A stretch of 64,000 nucleotides of DNA. It comes from Adiantum capillus-veneris. Taxonomy: Eukaryota > Streptophyta > Polypodiopsida > Polypodiales > Pteridaceae. The stretch is taken from positions 68,847,912 through 68,911,911 of the forward strand of contig CM043963.1 of assembly GCA_014529385.2 (NCBI GenBank), in the 5' to 3' direction. The notes under the pieces are model-generated. The model was not told where the DNA came from. It made no database searches and worked only from the letters and a program-made list of their open reading frames with translations. This document shows, piece after piece, positions 34,531 through 45,200 of this stretch (the stretch's first letter is position 1; each line of letters opens with the position of its first letter). The translations under genes and the position numbers were made by a program.

Positions 34531-34694
34531 ATTTCATTTTATTGCATTTCTCTCGGAACCTGCTTTCACGTATCTATAGCATTTCTCTCTTCTCTCTCTA
34601 CATTCTTCTAGTAAAGCACTAAAAGGAATCTTGAGTCTGTGCGAGGCACACATCCTGAGTCAAAGAACTGTAAAGTCTTCCGCTGCACCCTACA
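34531..34694 (+). repeat. LTR E, right segment
   Basis: A CT-rich segment ending GTCTTCCGCTGCACCCTACA, an LTR end of the same type as those of G1 and A. The G1 integrase text starts within a few bases. No PBS follows, which fits a solo LTR. Confidence 0.55.
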
Positions 34695-35166
34695 GACCTT
34701 GTAACTATCGCATTAGAGATGGTTATTTGTATTTTCGTAATTGATTGTGTGTTTTGCCGTCTCATAGAGCGGCGCTCTTGCATGATGTACATGATGCACT
34801 TATTGGTGGTCATAGGGGTATAAATGCTACTTTGGAAAAGATTGAAAGATTTTTCTAGTGGCTTAAGATGAGAAAGGATGTGTATAGTTATGTCACACGT
34901 TGTCCAATCTGTCAAAAGGTTCAGGCTCCTCGAGGTAAGTAATAGGGTCTCTTAATGGCGTTGCCTATTCCAGAGGGTCCCTTTGAGGACATTTTAGTAG
35001 ACTTCGTGACAAACTTGCCTCCTAGATCACATGCCCGTAACACTCAATGTCTCACCATAGTTGACCGTTTTTGCAAGTTTTGCATGTTGGTGCATTGTAA
35101 GACCAATGTCACTGCACAAAATGTTGCTAGGCTTTTTATCAAGCATTGGTATCCGTTGTGTGCATA
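34695..35166 (+). pseudogene. G1 integrase, zinc domain and start of core
   Basis: Broken frames give IRDGYLYFRN, then HDALIGGHRGINATLEKIER and YVTRCPICQKVQAPRG (the HHCC zinc domain). The core start is DILVDFVTNLPPRSHARN, with the first catalytic D (LVDF), and IVDRFCKFCMLVHCKTN. Stops (TAG in FFYW, TAA after RGK) disable it. It continues beyond the MITE at 35503. Confidence 0.85.
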
Positions 35167-35502
35167 GCAGCTAAGGTACGGGACGAGACGTTTTATACGA
35201 GGCGTTTAATATGCATACTATACGTATTTTCGAGGATCAAAATAAAATACGTCGATGTTTTTCAAATATAATTTTTTTACAAATATTATATTATATGGGT
35301 CCACACAAAGGTATATAATTTATTGAAGTCAAATGTTGCACATAATTAAATGGAAAGTTGACATCTATAGACCCCGAACTTCAAGGCAAACAAACTTTTA
35401 TTAAAGTCTATAAACTGCCCACGTTTTTTAACAAAGCAACGTACCGAACGTTTTAAAACGTCCCCTTTTGTACTCTATTTCAAAAACGTATTTTTTAGCT
35501 GC
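35167..35502. mobile_element. MITE candidate in G1 integrase (~336 bp)
   Basis: An AT-rich block splits the integrase between LFIKHWYP and HGFVAYPNSIVFDRDAK-like text. It is bounded by GCAGCTAA (35167-35174) and its complement TTAGCTGC (35495-35502). Subterminal GAGACGTTTTATACG / CGTTTTAAAACGTCC words are roughly inverted. The target duplication is ambiguous because AGCT is itself palindromic. No coding content. Confidence 0.5.
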
Positions 35503-35830
35503 ATGGTTTTGTGGCTTACCTAACTCTATTGTGTTTGATCGGGATGCAAAATTTACTTCACATTTTTGGCAAGCATTGCTTGTTATTTTGGTACTAGCTG
35601 AATTTTTACAGTTCTTTTTATCCTCAATCTAATGGTCAGACTTAGATCTATAATTATCAATTAGCTTTTGATGTTTAGAAAGCATATGTGCATGACCAAC
35701 AGTCTAAATGGATTTTGAATAATTCTTACTCTAGTGCTATTGGAAGGACTCCCTATGAGGCAGCGCTTGGTAGGCCGTTTCAATCATTGTTGGCTAGGTT
35801 TGTTGCCCACTTTACCACATCATAATTGTA
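35503..35830 (+). pseudogene. G1 integrase core, remainder
   Basis: NSIVFDRDAKFTSHFWQ carries the second catalytic D (FDRD). Frameshifted pieces then match the HPQSNGQT-type and LAFDV.KAYVHDQQSKW region, and SSAIGRTPYEAALGRPF ends the core. No C-terminal domain or 3' LTR is seen. Confidence 0.75.
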
Positions 35831-35869
35831 CCTCACTACAGTTCAAGCTCCTAGCCAGTAGTTTAGGAT

Positions 35870-35957
35870 TTTTTTCTCAATCCATCTTCACTTTTGCAAT
35901 ACCAACATTGTATATGGATTTGTCTCATAGGCCGATTTTGGCCTTCCTAAGACGTAA

Positions 35958-36043
<86 letters not shown>
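35870..36043 (+). repeat. LINE-like 3' tail with long (CT)n
   Basis: TTGTATATGGATTTGTCTCA then GGCCGATTTTGGCCTTCCTA resembles the LINE 3' region at 34440-34515. It is followed by about 43 CT units (35958-36043). The run ends about 50 bases from the donor side of host exon 3. Confidence 0.6.
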
Positions 36044-36046
<3 letters not shown>

Positions 36047-36093
36047 CACATATGCACAAGCATGCAAACAAGCAGACCAAGTTTTGCAAGTAC

Positions 36094-36284
36094 CTTCAAG
36101 TATTTCATCACTTGACATGCTCAGTGAAATGCTGACACCACTTTCCCTTGAACGAAATGAGGATAATCCAGACCCTGCTGCATCCTTGACAGAGTGCAGT
36201 GTATTCCCTCGTACAACCATCACGCTACAGAAGTCTGGCGCATGTTTGGCTACATAAGCTGAGATGCTTTTTTCCCTCAGAACT
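36094..36284 (-). CDS. Host USP gene, exon 3 (191 bp)
   Basis: Acceptor CATGGCTTTCAG|AGTTCTG and donor CTTGAAG|GTACTTGC. It encodes KVLREKSISAYVAKHAPDFC (first residue shared with exon 2), the C-terminal USP strand, and then a serine-rich linker (SGLSSFRSRESGVSISLSMS) as usually found between the USP and kinase domains. The exon ends one base into a codon. It is uninterrupted, unlike the transposon relics around it. Confidence 0.75.
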
Positions 36285-39200
36285 CTGAAAGCCATGACAA
36301 GCACCTCAATAATTCACTAAAGTTCTTGTGCATGCGCATGAACGTATGTATGCATACCACATGAATAAGATGTTACGATGATTGTCCGACTCGCAGCAAA
36401 GTAAGAAACCCTACACAGTATGTGCAAGTAAACAAAATTTAGGAATTAAAGTACTCAAAATATACCTGGTCCCTGCATAGCAGGTCGCTCAGAGCATCTC
36501 TAGGATGGGATCTTAGCTGCCCTTCCACAAAGTTGTTGGGGAAGCCATATCCAGAAAGTACCGCTCGCAACAGTTGAGGGAAGAGAAGGGCTCTAGGAGG
36601 GCAGCTGGTGGCATCCAGGTGCTGCAGCAATCGAACGGAAGACGGAGGGAGACGAGGCGACGGTGGCGCCATAGGTTGAACAGCCAGCGGCGAGGGGCCG
36701 GGGAGGGGGAGGGGGAGGGGGAGGGGAAGCATTGCTGCCGGCAGCACAGCCACAGCCAGACCTCACTGTTGTGTACAACCGGGTAAAACGACGCTCCTCT
36801 CACGGTGGCCCACCTGCGTCCGACCGATGAGCTCCGACAGACCAAAATGTGATCGGTCGAAGGTCATTGGTCGGAGTGGCAATCATCCGACCTAGGGAGG
36901 GCTGAAATTGGATTTGTCTGATTGCCGTCCGATCGATGAGCTCCGACATACCAAAATGTGATCGGTCGAAGGTCATTGGTCGGAGTGGCAATGCGCACAT
37001 GCATCCGACCTAGGGAGGGCTGAAATTGGGTTTGTGGAGGTCTGATCGCCACCTTACTTGGCTATCGATCGGTCAAAGGGGCTGGTTCCCCATAAACTCA
37101 CTTCAAAACGGCTCCATCCAATATTTTGACAATCGTGCATAAGTATAAAATACTATTATTTGAAGGTTAGAAAAGGAACATAAGCCCATCGTCCGGATGA
37201 TCCACCGCACCATGTGCATACATTATCTAGTAATTAGCACATAGATGCTCCAAAGAAAAGGTCCCGATTGATCGAGAAGAGACTAACCTCTACCAGCCCA
37301 AAGGCCATCTCGAGGCTGCGTAGCATCACAAACCCCCCCCCCCCCCCCCTCCCTCCCTCCTCCTCTGTATGACAGTCATACTGAGAATCATTGGCGCGTG
37401 GTCGGAAAAGGTAGTCTCTGTCAGGATGCAAACGGATCCACCCATGTCACAAATGTGGTCGCTGGCGTAGAAGCAATCTATCCGAGATAGATTCAGTCCT
37501 CCTACCTTGCGATCAGAGCGAGAGAAAGATAGGTTGTCTGGGGGTCTCACAAAACCTGAGTGCTTCCAAACATTAAAAACTCTCATAGTCATACATGGTC
37601 GCTCCCAAGCTGCCAACTCAGTCCCGTGCACCATAGCGTGGCCACCTCCAATCCTATTAGAGGGGTCCTCCAACATGTTGAAGTCCCCCCCAACACACCA
37701 CTAATCTACATGCGGTAAAGACTCAACAACATGAGATCAAAACTCTGCTCATGCATTTGCCATATTGGGCACGTATATGTTTAGGAAACCCATGAGGCAC
37801 CCCTAAACCTACATAGTAATCCATTGAGCTCTGCTTGGCACAAGAATACCTCTATCCACAATGGTATGCTGCTAGGAATCCGCATTAGTCATACACCTCT
37901 AGATCCAAATGCAGCTGACCAAAATGTCTCATAACAACCACGCAAAATCTGATCACATCATCTAATGCGGCTCTCACATAGATGATGCTCGTGTAGCATA
38001 AGAATATCTATCTCACCACCCACAAGCCATTCCTGAATCTCTTGACGCAACCGCCTCTCTAATGCTAAAATTGGGGCCCTCCTAATCCCTGCATACTCAA
38101 TGAGACGATTCTCATGGAGTCACTAAGAAAAAACAAGTGCTGCCACAATAGCCAACCTCGCTATCTTTGAGGCCAGTTTGGATGGGGAGAAATTTGCATC
38201 CAAACGGCCTCTTGACAAGAGCGTCTGAAGTGATTGTCGTAGGGCTACATCCTCTGTCCAAGAATCCTCATTTACAAATACATAGCAAGGGGGGCTCTGA
38301 GTGTCAGCAAACAAATGCACCACAATGTGCTTGCAACCTGCTGCATCCGACAGCGTCACACTGAACTTAGCCAAAGGCCAAAGTGTCTGTACCAATTCTA
38401 TCAGCCATAAGTCCCCTATGTGGTGTGAGAACTCAATGGCTTGGGCCTGGAGCCAGTCAAGAATTGTGTGCAGGGTCCACTCTATATGATCTGTGCCGCA
38501 GCGAAAAGGAGAAACCTACCACTGTATCCAGAGCCTCAGTGCCTCGAGCTGCTAGAAAGACGACGTGGAATAGCATCCTCCAAGTCGGGAGAAGAATCTT
38601 CTAGGAAGAGTGTGAAGCTATAATCAAACAAGTTACCATCGTCTGTGAATGTCAAAGCGGGTCAACCCCCGAGGGACTGCTACAAAAGAAGAGGTTTGAA
38701 ATAGAAGTGGAGGCCTTAGATGGGTCTGTTCCTCACAAGCCATGAGACTCGTAGCAAAAGCACCACCAAGAGATCATCTCGCTGCAGATGTGTGCCCAAT
38801 CCCCTGCGTCTGAGGAGGAGTGTGGGATGGGTCGGGAGATGAGGTTGAGGGCGCCACACCAGGGAAAGAGGAGGGGCGGGAGGTGGGGGTGAGGGTGGAG
38901 GATGGGGAGGGGGAGGTGGAGGACGTGGAATGGAGGCGTCTGACGGTGGAGGAGGGGGAGATGATGGAGGTGATGGGGGCGACGAAGATAAGATGGAGGT
39001 AGCCTCCTCAGGGGGGGTCCTGCTAAAGGGGGTCAAAATGGTTCCCTATCAAAGCCCAATGAGGCTGAGCTACAGGAGGTCGACCACCAAGGGGAGCAGT
39101 GTGGCGAGCCTATCCTTGTCGCCGGTGGCAAGGCACCTGTTGCCAACCATGAGCTAGCTGATATGGCCTATGTCAAGGTACCAGCCTGTGTGCCTTGGGT

Positions 39201-42200
39201 ATCTATCTGTGTTGGGCCTACTTAGCCTTGGGAGGCTGCGTCCCGGGGGATTCACCATGGAAAACTTATCACACCACGTAAGTGCAGGGGAGGGGGGGTT
39301 TTTTACACGTTACATAAGCGTATAAGTTAGGGGTAGGCCCCCAATAATTTATCTCCCAAGCTTAAAAATAAGGAAAGGGGTATCATATTTATGGGTAAGG
39401 AACCTCACCTGGGTTAATTACTTGTAGCGATTGGTCACCGGTGTGCACTAGAACTCGGATGAATTAGGGAAAGTTTCTTTTCAAGTCACGCATCAAATTT
39501 TGCATCAAGCCGATCATAGATAAGGGCAGATTTGGAGCAAGTCAAGGTTTGATTTACACTAGTTTTGGACGAGTAGCCAGAGTGCAGGCTGATCAGGCGC
39601 ATAGTTTGAAAGTCAAACTAAGACATATTGAGGGTACATCTAGTTATCAATAGAAATGGTTCCTTTTAGTATGTTGCCAATCACTATGCTACACACTCTT
39701 TGACTAGTTTTACTCAGTTAGATAATGTGATACCTAAATTTTATATGTAAGATAGGGGTATGATAGTTTTCTTCATTGAACATCGTATAAGCATAGAAAG
39801 GGGGGTCACATTCCCTAATATAGAGTCGTATATAGGGGTTTTATCAAAGTTGTCCGCTCGCAGGTGGCATCCCATTTTGTATATAGAGTGAATCCCCCGG
39901 GGGCTGCGTAGGCACTGTGGGTCAAGATCTCGTGCAAGGATAGGCCTTCGCTAGGGGGCCCATCTGTCTACAAATGAAACACTAGTTTGGGAGACCCGAA
40001 TACTCCACACTCTGTCTGATTCAACCTCCACTCACCCAAGGCAACAGTATCACCTTCGAGCAGGAGTGTGTGTGTCGCAAACAAGAACCCACACAGTAAG
40101 GCAGACATGTGGCCTTGGCCACAATGGAAGCTACAGTATGTGTTGACTCCAGAATTTTCCCAACCATGGAACCAATCCTAGGAAGTAAAGGGAGATACTC
40201 TCTCCTTAGGACTGGGAAGCAGACCGAAATAGGCAAGTTGGCCTCCTTCTCAAGCACATCTATAGTAGGGTCGAAACCATGATGCCATCATTTGAAGTAA
40301 TCTCGAGCTACTTGGATGCCAAGCGAGCTCATCAATATCACCTTGGCCGTCATCTCTAGAGACTCGAACTCTATTTGGCAATGTCCTCTCCCGAGGATCT
40401 GGACATCGATAATCTTGCCCACATTGGGGAGTCGGGCATGAAGTAAATCCTGAACCTCGCCTCGACTGGGTCGAGTACCAATGATCTTGTCGATAACCGA
40501 GGTGGCTTGAAAGTGTTCCACCTCGGCTTGCTTGATCTTTTGGAGAAAGAGCAAGTCGAAGGGTCGACTCCACAGTGTCAGATGAGGGGGCTTCTGTAGA
40601 GTCTCTGAGAGGTGGAGTAGAGACCACCATTCTGTGTCTGGTGCTATAAAGAAGAGGGCGTTAGCATCAAGGCGATTACCAAGAAGCTGAAAAAAAATAA
40701 CCAACAAGCAGGTGGAGGTCTACAAGAGAACAAAAGCGGGGGAGTGAGGGGGTGGGCTAAGGGCAGGGGGCAGGCTAGGGCAGCGAGGGCGTGCGAAAAG
40801 GTCTCAAAAAAAGTTTGACATTGAAAAGGGCAAAGTGAAGATTGAGGAGATCAATGTAGTTGAGTCTTCATCTCTTGCTGCCATCTCTCTCACACACACA
40901 ACTCCCTCAGACGTGTTGATTTTCACTATTGATGTTATCCTAGATGCCTTGCTCACATAGGATGAGTGTTATGTGCATAATTGGATACTTGATTTTGATG
41001 CTAGCTTTCACATGATGCCTCACAAAGAATGGTTTTCTTCTGTTAGTGATGTGAAGCTTCCTATGCATATTGTGCTTAAGAACATCAGACGTGTACTTAA
41101 ATTGACTAAGAGCTTGATTTTTGTTGGACAGTTGGATGATTTGGGCTACACAATAGTTTTTGGCAATGGTGCATGGATGATCCGTAAAGCTAGTCTTATC
41201 ACACTCAAAAGTCACAAAAACAGATCATTGTATCTTTGATATTAAAAATAATCCTATCTATGTAGACAAGTTTCCTTCATGGCATAGCCGACTAAAACAT
41301 ATTAGTCCAAAGGGAATTACAACTCTTCGGCGTTTTGGTTATTTGCACGTTCGTGATTATTTTGACCTCTTTTGTGTGAACATTGTATCTATGGTAGGAA
41401 ATTACATTGACTTCCTCGCCATTGAATAGAAACCAAGAGCACCTCTAGATCCAGTTCAAAGTGATTTGTGTGGTCCTATGCCACATAAGACTCTAAGGGG
41501 GGCAAATTACTTCTTGCCATTTATAGATGACTCTATGAAAAAGGTATGCAGGATCTATCTCTTGAAGAGAAAAGACAAGGTATTCTCTACATTCTAGAAG
41601 TTCCTTGCCATGCTTGAAAACCATTAGGGAAGAAGCTTAAAGTTGTGCAAATTGACAATGGGGGAGAACATGTCTCTACACTGTTCAAGGACTTCTACAA
41701 TAGTAGAGGGATTAGACAACAATTTAATATAGAAGTTTACTATCCCATACACACTTGCTCAAAATGGTGTTGTTGAGTGCATGAATAGGACTATTCAAGA
41801 AAGAGTCATTGCTATGCTATCTATGGCAAAATTACCTCCAAAATTTTGGGGAGAAGTTGCATTGACTACAATTCATATTATTCAATAGGTCATCGAGTAC
41901 TCCGTTGAAATTTAAAAATTCAAAAGAGTTATGGTCGAGAAATAAGCCAAGTTATGATCATTTACGTGTGTTTGGGTGTGAGGAATACTCTCATGTGCCA
42001 AAAGAGCTTCGAGTTGGATCCCAAATTGCATAAGTTCATTTTCATGGGCTATGGTGCAGATGGAGAGATTGGATATCATCTCTGGCACCCAACATTTCAG
42101 AAAATTATTCGTATCTCACATGTAATCTTCAATGAATCAAAGATGTACAAATAGACAATCTAGATTCTAAGGATTTGAGTACAAAAAGGTCAAATTTGAG

Positions 42201-45200
42201 GACACAGCCTTCAAAATAGCTCAGTCTACTAGTGATGCACCTACCACTAGTAGTGCTCCTACAAGACCAGAATCTACCAGTCATGCATTGAGACGGTCTA
42301 CTAGTGTCTCACGTGTTCCTAAGAGGTTTTAGCTAGGAATTGATTATATGCTTGTCACTGAGACTACGACGCACTAACTTGCTTACCAAGAAGCTATTCA
42401 GATGGAAGATAGTGAGGAGTGGAAGCACGCTATGCAATCATAGTATAACTCCATTGCGGCTAATGAATAGAAGATCCCGCGCCTAAGTACAAGGCATGGT
42501 TGGTTGCCAAAGGATTCAAGCAAAAGGAGGGTGTGGACTTTGATGGATTTTCTCTCCTGCAGTCAAGATGACCACATTGTGCACCATGCTTGGTTTAATA
42601 GCCATTGAAGATGGAGCTAGTACAAATAGATGTGAAGACCACGTTTCTTCATGGGGATCTTGATGAAGAAGTTTACATGAGACAACCCCAAAGGGTTTTG
42701 AAGTCAAATTTGACAAGCCAAGTAGGGTTGAGCTTGGGTGTACAGATTGAAAAAGACAATGTATGGCCTCATACAAGGTTCAAGGCAATGGTACCAAAAG
42801 TTCGACAAATTTGTGTAGTCACTAGGATATGTAAGGAGCCAAGAGGATCACTGCTTGTATACTCGGAAGCTTACTGATGGCTCTCTTATCATCTTGATCT
42901 TGTATGTAAATGACATGCTAATAACTAGGGAAATCAAAGAAGAGATTGCTCAATTGAAGAAGTTGCTTAGCTCACAGTTGCTTTGAAAGATTTGGGAGAT
43001 GTAAATCATTTTCTTGGCATGCATATCAAGAAGGACAGAAAATGTGGATTCCTTGAATTATCTCAAGAAAGTTACACCCAAAAAGTCTTGCAATGTTTTA
43101 TTATCCAGGAGGGAAGTCATTGAGCACCCTAATTTAAGCATATTTAAAACTTAGCAATGCGAATGCTCCCAAATCATATGTTGAAAAAGCAAAACTGACT
43201 GAAGTGCCATACTCTTCACCAGTTGGTAGTCTCATGTATGCAATGGTAGCCACTAGAACATACATTGCATTTGTTGTGGAAATGGTGAGAAAATACATGG
43301 CAAAAAGCAATGGGAGGTAGTGAAGCATATTCTCAGGCACGTGAAGGATACAGCAAGCAGGTGTTTATGCTTTGGTAATAGCAATGCATCCATTGTGGGT
43401 TACATGGATGCATATTATGCAGGTTGTGTGGATAATAAAAGATTCACTTCTGGCTATGTTTTCATCTTTGCGGGAGGAACCATCTCTTGGAGGTTAGATC
43501 TCCAAGATTATATGTCCTCTCACACTAGTATGTTGTAGCTTCAAATGCTAGCAAAGAGACCATATGGCTAGCATGTCTAATGGGAGATTTGGGCATTGAA
43601 GAGGTTCCAATTTTGCATTGTGATAGTGAGAGTGCTATTGCATTGATGAAGAATCTCGTGTTTCAAAACAAGTTGAAACACATCAATGTGAGATACCCTC
43701 TCATTCAAGATTTCTTGACTGACAAGCGTGTAGAATTAGTCAAGCTATGTGCAGATGACAAACCTATGGATGCTATTACAAAAGGCTTAGCTACCGAGCA
43801 ATTTTCACACTGCATATTGTTGATGGGTGTAGGGTGAAGCCATCGATGCTTCACAAGTTGTATATGTTTTGTATAGGATTTATTTCTTTGTTGCCACTTG
43901 GGCAACATTGGCCTTCAAGTGGGAGGTTGTTGGGGTTGCACGCCATGTGGCCGACCCAACAATAGACTAACCTACACACACTAAATCTATTCCGTTGATA
44001 ATATTATTCAATAAGGAGTGTGAGATAGTTGTCTCACAAGAGCTCCACCAAAATAGGGTTCACCCTCTGTCTTCATCCTCGAGCAATTTTAGCTATATGC
44101 TTGGCACCTCATGCATACTGTAGTTGGTCAAGAAGCACCCTAACTCCAATAAATGTATAGCCTTGGGGATTAATGATTATACTATCATGTACTCTACTTT
44201 TACTCTCATATTTTAAACTTCCCACATCCTAACAAAAATAGTTTGGCAAAGACTCATGAATCAAGTAGTAAACCTGCTCAATTGTGCAAGCCTCAAGTAT
44301 CTCCTCTTTTTAAGTTTGCAAAGTGGTGAGTAGCTTCTTCTCAAGAATATTAATCTACAAACCCCGCACCCTTGTGGAGAACCTCCTTTCATGATTTTTT
44401 CTCTCCTAGCACTGGCAATTCCCACTATGTTGATTGGATTGCTAGGAGTCAATTTCATTGGAAAAAAATGGTTTGACTCAGTTTATGAATGTTTCAATTT
44501 TCCAATCAATTCTTTCTATGATGATTAAATTATAGATTTTTTTATAAATCTTTGCTAAATTCAATCAGTTCATTAAGTCTACCTCTCCTTGGAAGATTTG
44601 TTTCTAGCAATGCCATGACCAGTCTTTATTTCTTTCCTATTTCTTTATGACTGCATGATTTACAGTCCACTATCCACATCTTAATTACTTTGTAACCTAG
44701 TCGTATTCCATAATTAAGAAATTTTGATCATACCATATCGATCTCCTCTGTCTCTCTCTATGTGTGTGTGTGTGTGTGTGTGTGTTTGCAATAAATATAG
44801 TTTACTATAAAAACATTGAGAGTATATGCCTTTTGAGATATCTTAATATCATAAGAAAGCACCAAAAGTTAGTCTATTATCACATACGTAGAACTATGTG
44901 ATAATAAATGTTTTTAATACAAGGAGCTACTTGCCAAGAACTGAGTCTCCTAGCAATAGGTGGAATGCTATGCTATTTGTTAGCATTGACTTGCTCAAGA
45001 GGATCCTGCTAATAGTATTACCACTTGTATAGAAGTGATATGAGCAAGTACACCCAATAAAATTTAATTAATTCCCAATAATTAGAGCTTAGACCATAAA
45101 CAATATGTGATGACTTATCTAACCAAACTAGGTAATGTCTCTATCCATTAAGAGAATCAAAAGTGAAGCCTCTAGACATTAGAACAATCAATTGAACCAT

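Larger units (their letters stand above)
4576..35830 (+). mobile_element. G1: old Ty3/gypsy element split by nested insertions
   Basis: Pieces in order on the plus strand: 5' LTR (4576-5061, 6765-6777, 14003-14568), PBS (14570), gag (14878-15939), gag end and protease (17734-18417), RT (18361-19270), RNase H (19290-19780), integrase zinc domain and core (34695-35166, 35503-35830). Insertions A2, D, A3, E/B/C and a MITE candidate account for the gaps. No 3' LTR is seen: the integrase fades out near 35830 and host exon 3 follows. Every domain has stops or frameshifts, so the element is dead. Confidence 0.8.
37200..40740 (-). mobile_element. LINE retrotransposon, ORF1 and endonuclease, no RT
   Basis: Read on the minus strand: ORF1 (40707 to about 38716), then the endonuclease of ORF2 (about 38110-37326), then loss of similarity before any RT. 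The element is broken by stops, and a 660-bp TIR element sits in ORF1 (39242-39901). A C17 run (37333-37349) falls at the end of the endonuclease. The RT may be deleted, since 5' truncation cannot explain a missing 3' half. Confidence 0.78.
40800..43927 (+). mobile_element. Decayed Ty1/copia element
   Basis: Copia order on the plus strand: protease, GAG-pre-integrase, integrase, RT, RNase H, a purine tract (CAAGTGGGAGG) and an LTR start at 43928. The 5' LTR and gag are missing; the sequence changes from LINE 5' material to copia at about 40800. Many stops and frameshifts occur. Confidence 0.85.

Noticed and set aside
34955-35167. Stand-alone 70-codon protein
   Set aside because: It is the start of the G1 integrase core, continued after the MITE candidate; not an independent gene.
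35888-36304. Single 138-codon minus-strand ORF running through (GA)n into exon 3
   Set aside because: The C-terminal RERERE run is translated microsatellite and the reading passes a good splice donor (GAAG|GTACTTGC) at 36093. Only the exon part is real.
38716-39036. Proline-rich protein gene
   Set aside because: It is the translation of a purine-rich GGAGG tract within a LINE and the frame is open only because of low complexity.
39234-39909. Interpretation of the 660-bp element as a solo LTR
   Set aside because: The ends are not TG..CA, the terminal repeats are inverted, and the duplication is 8 bp rather than 5 bp.
43928-43961. TGTTGGG..CCCAACA hairpin as a terminator or small-RNA gene
   Set aside because: It is the first 34 bases of the copia LTR, directly after the polypurine tract. 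TG...CA ends with short inverted repeats are normal there.
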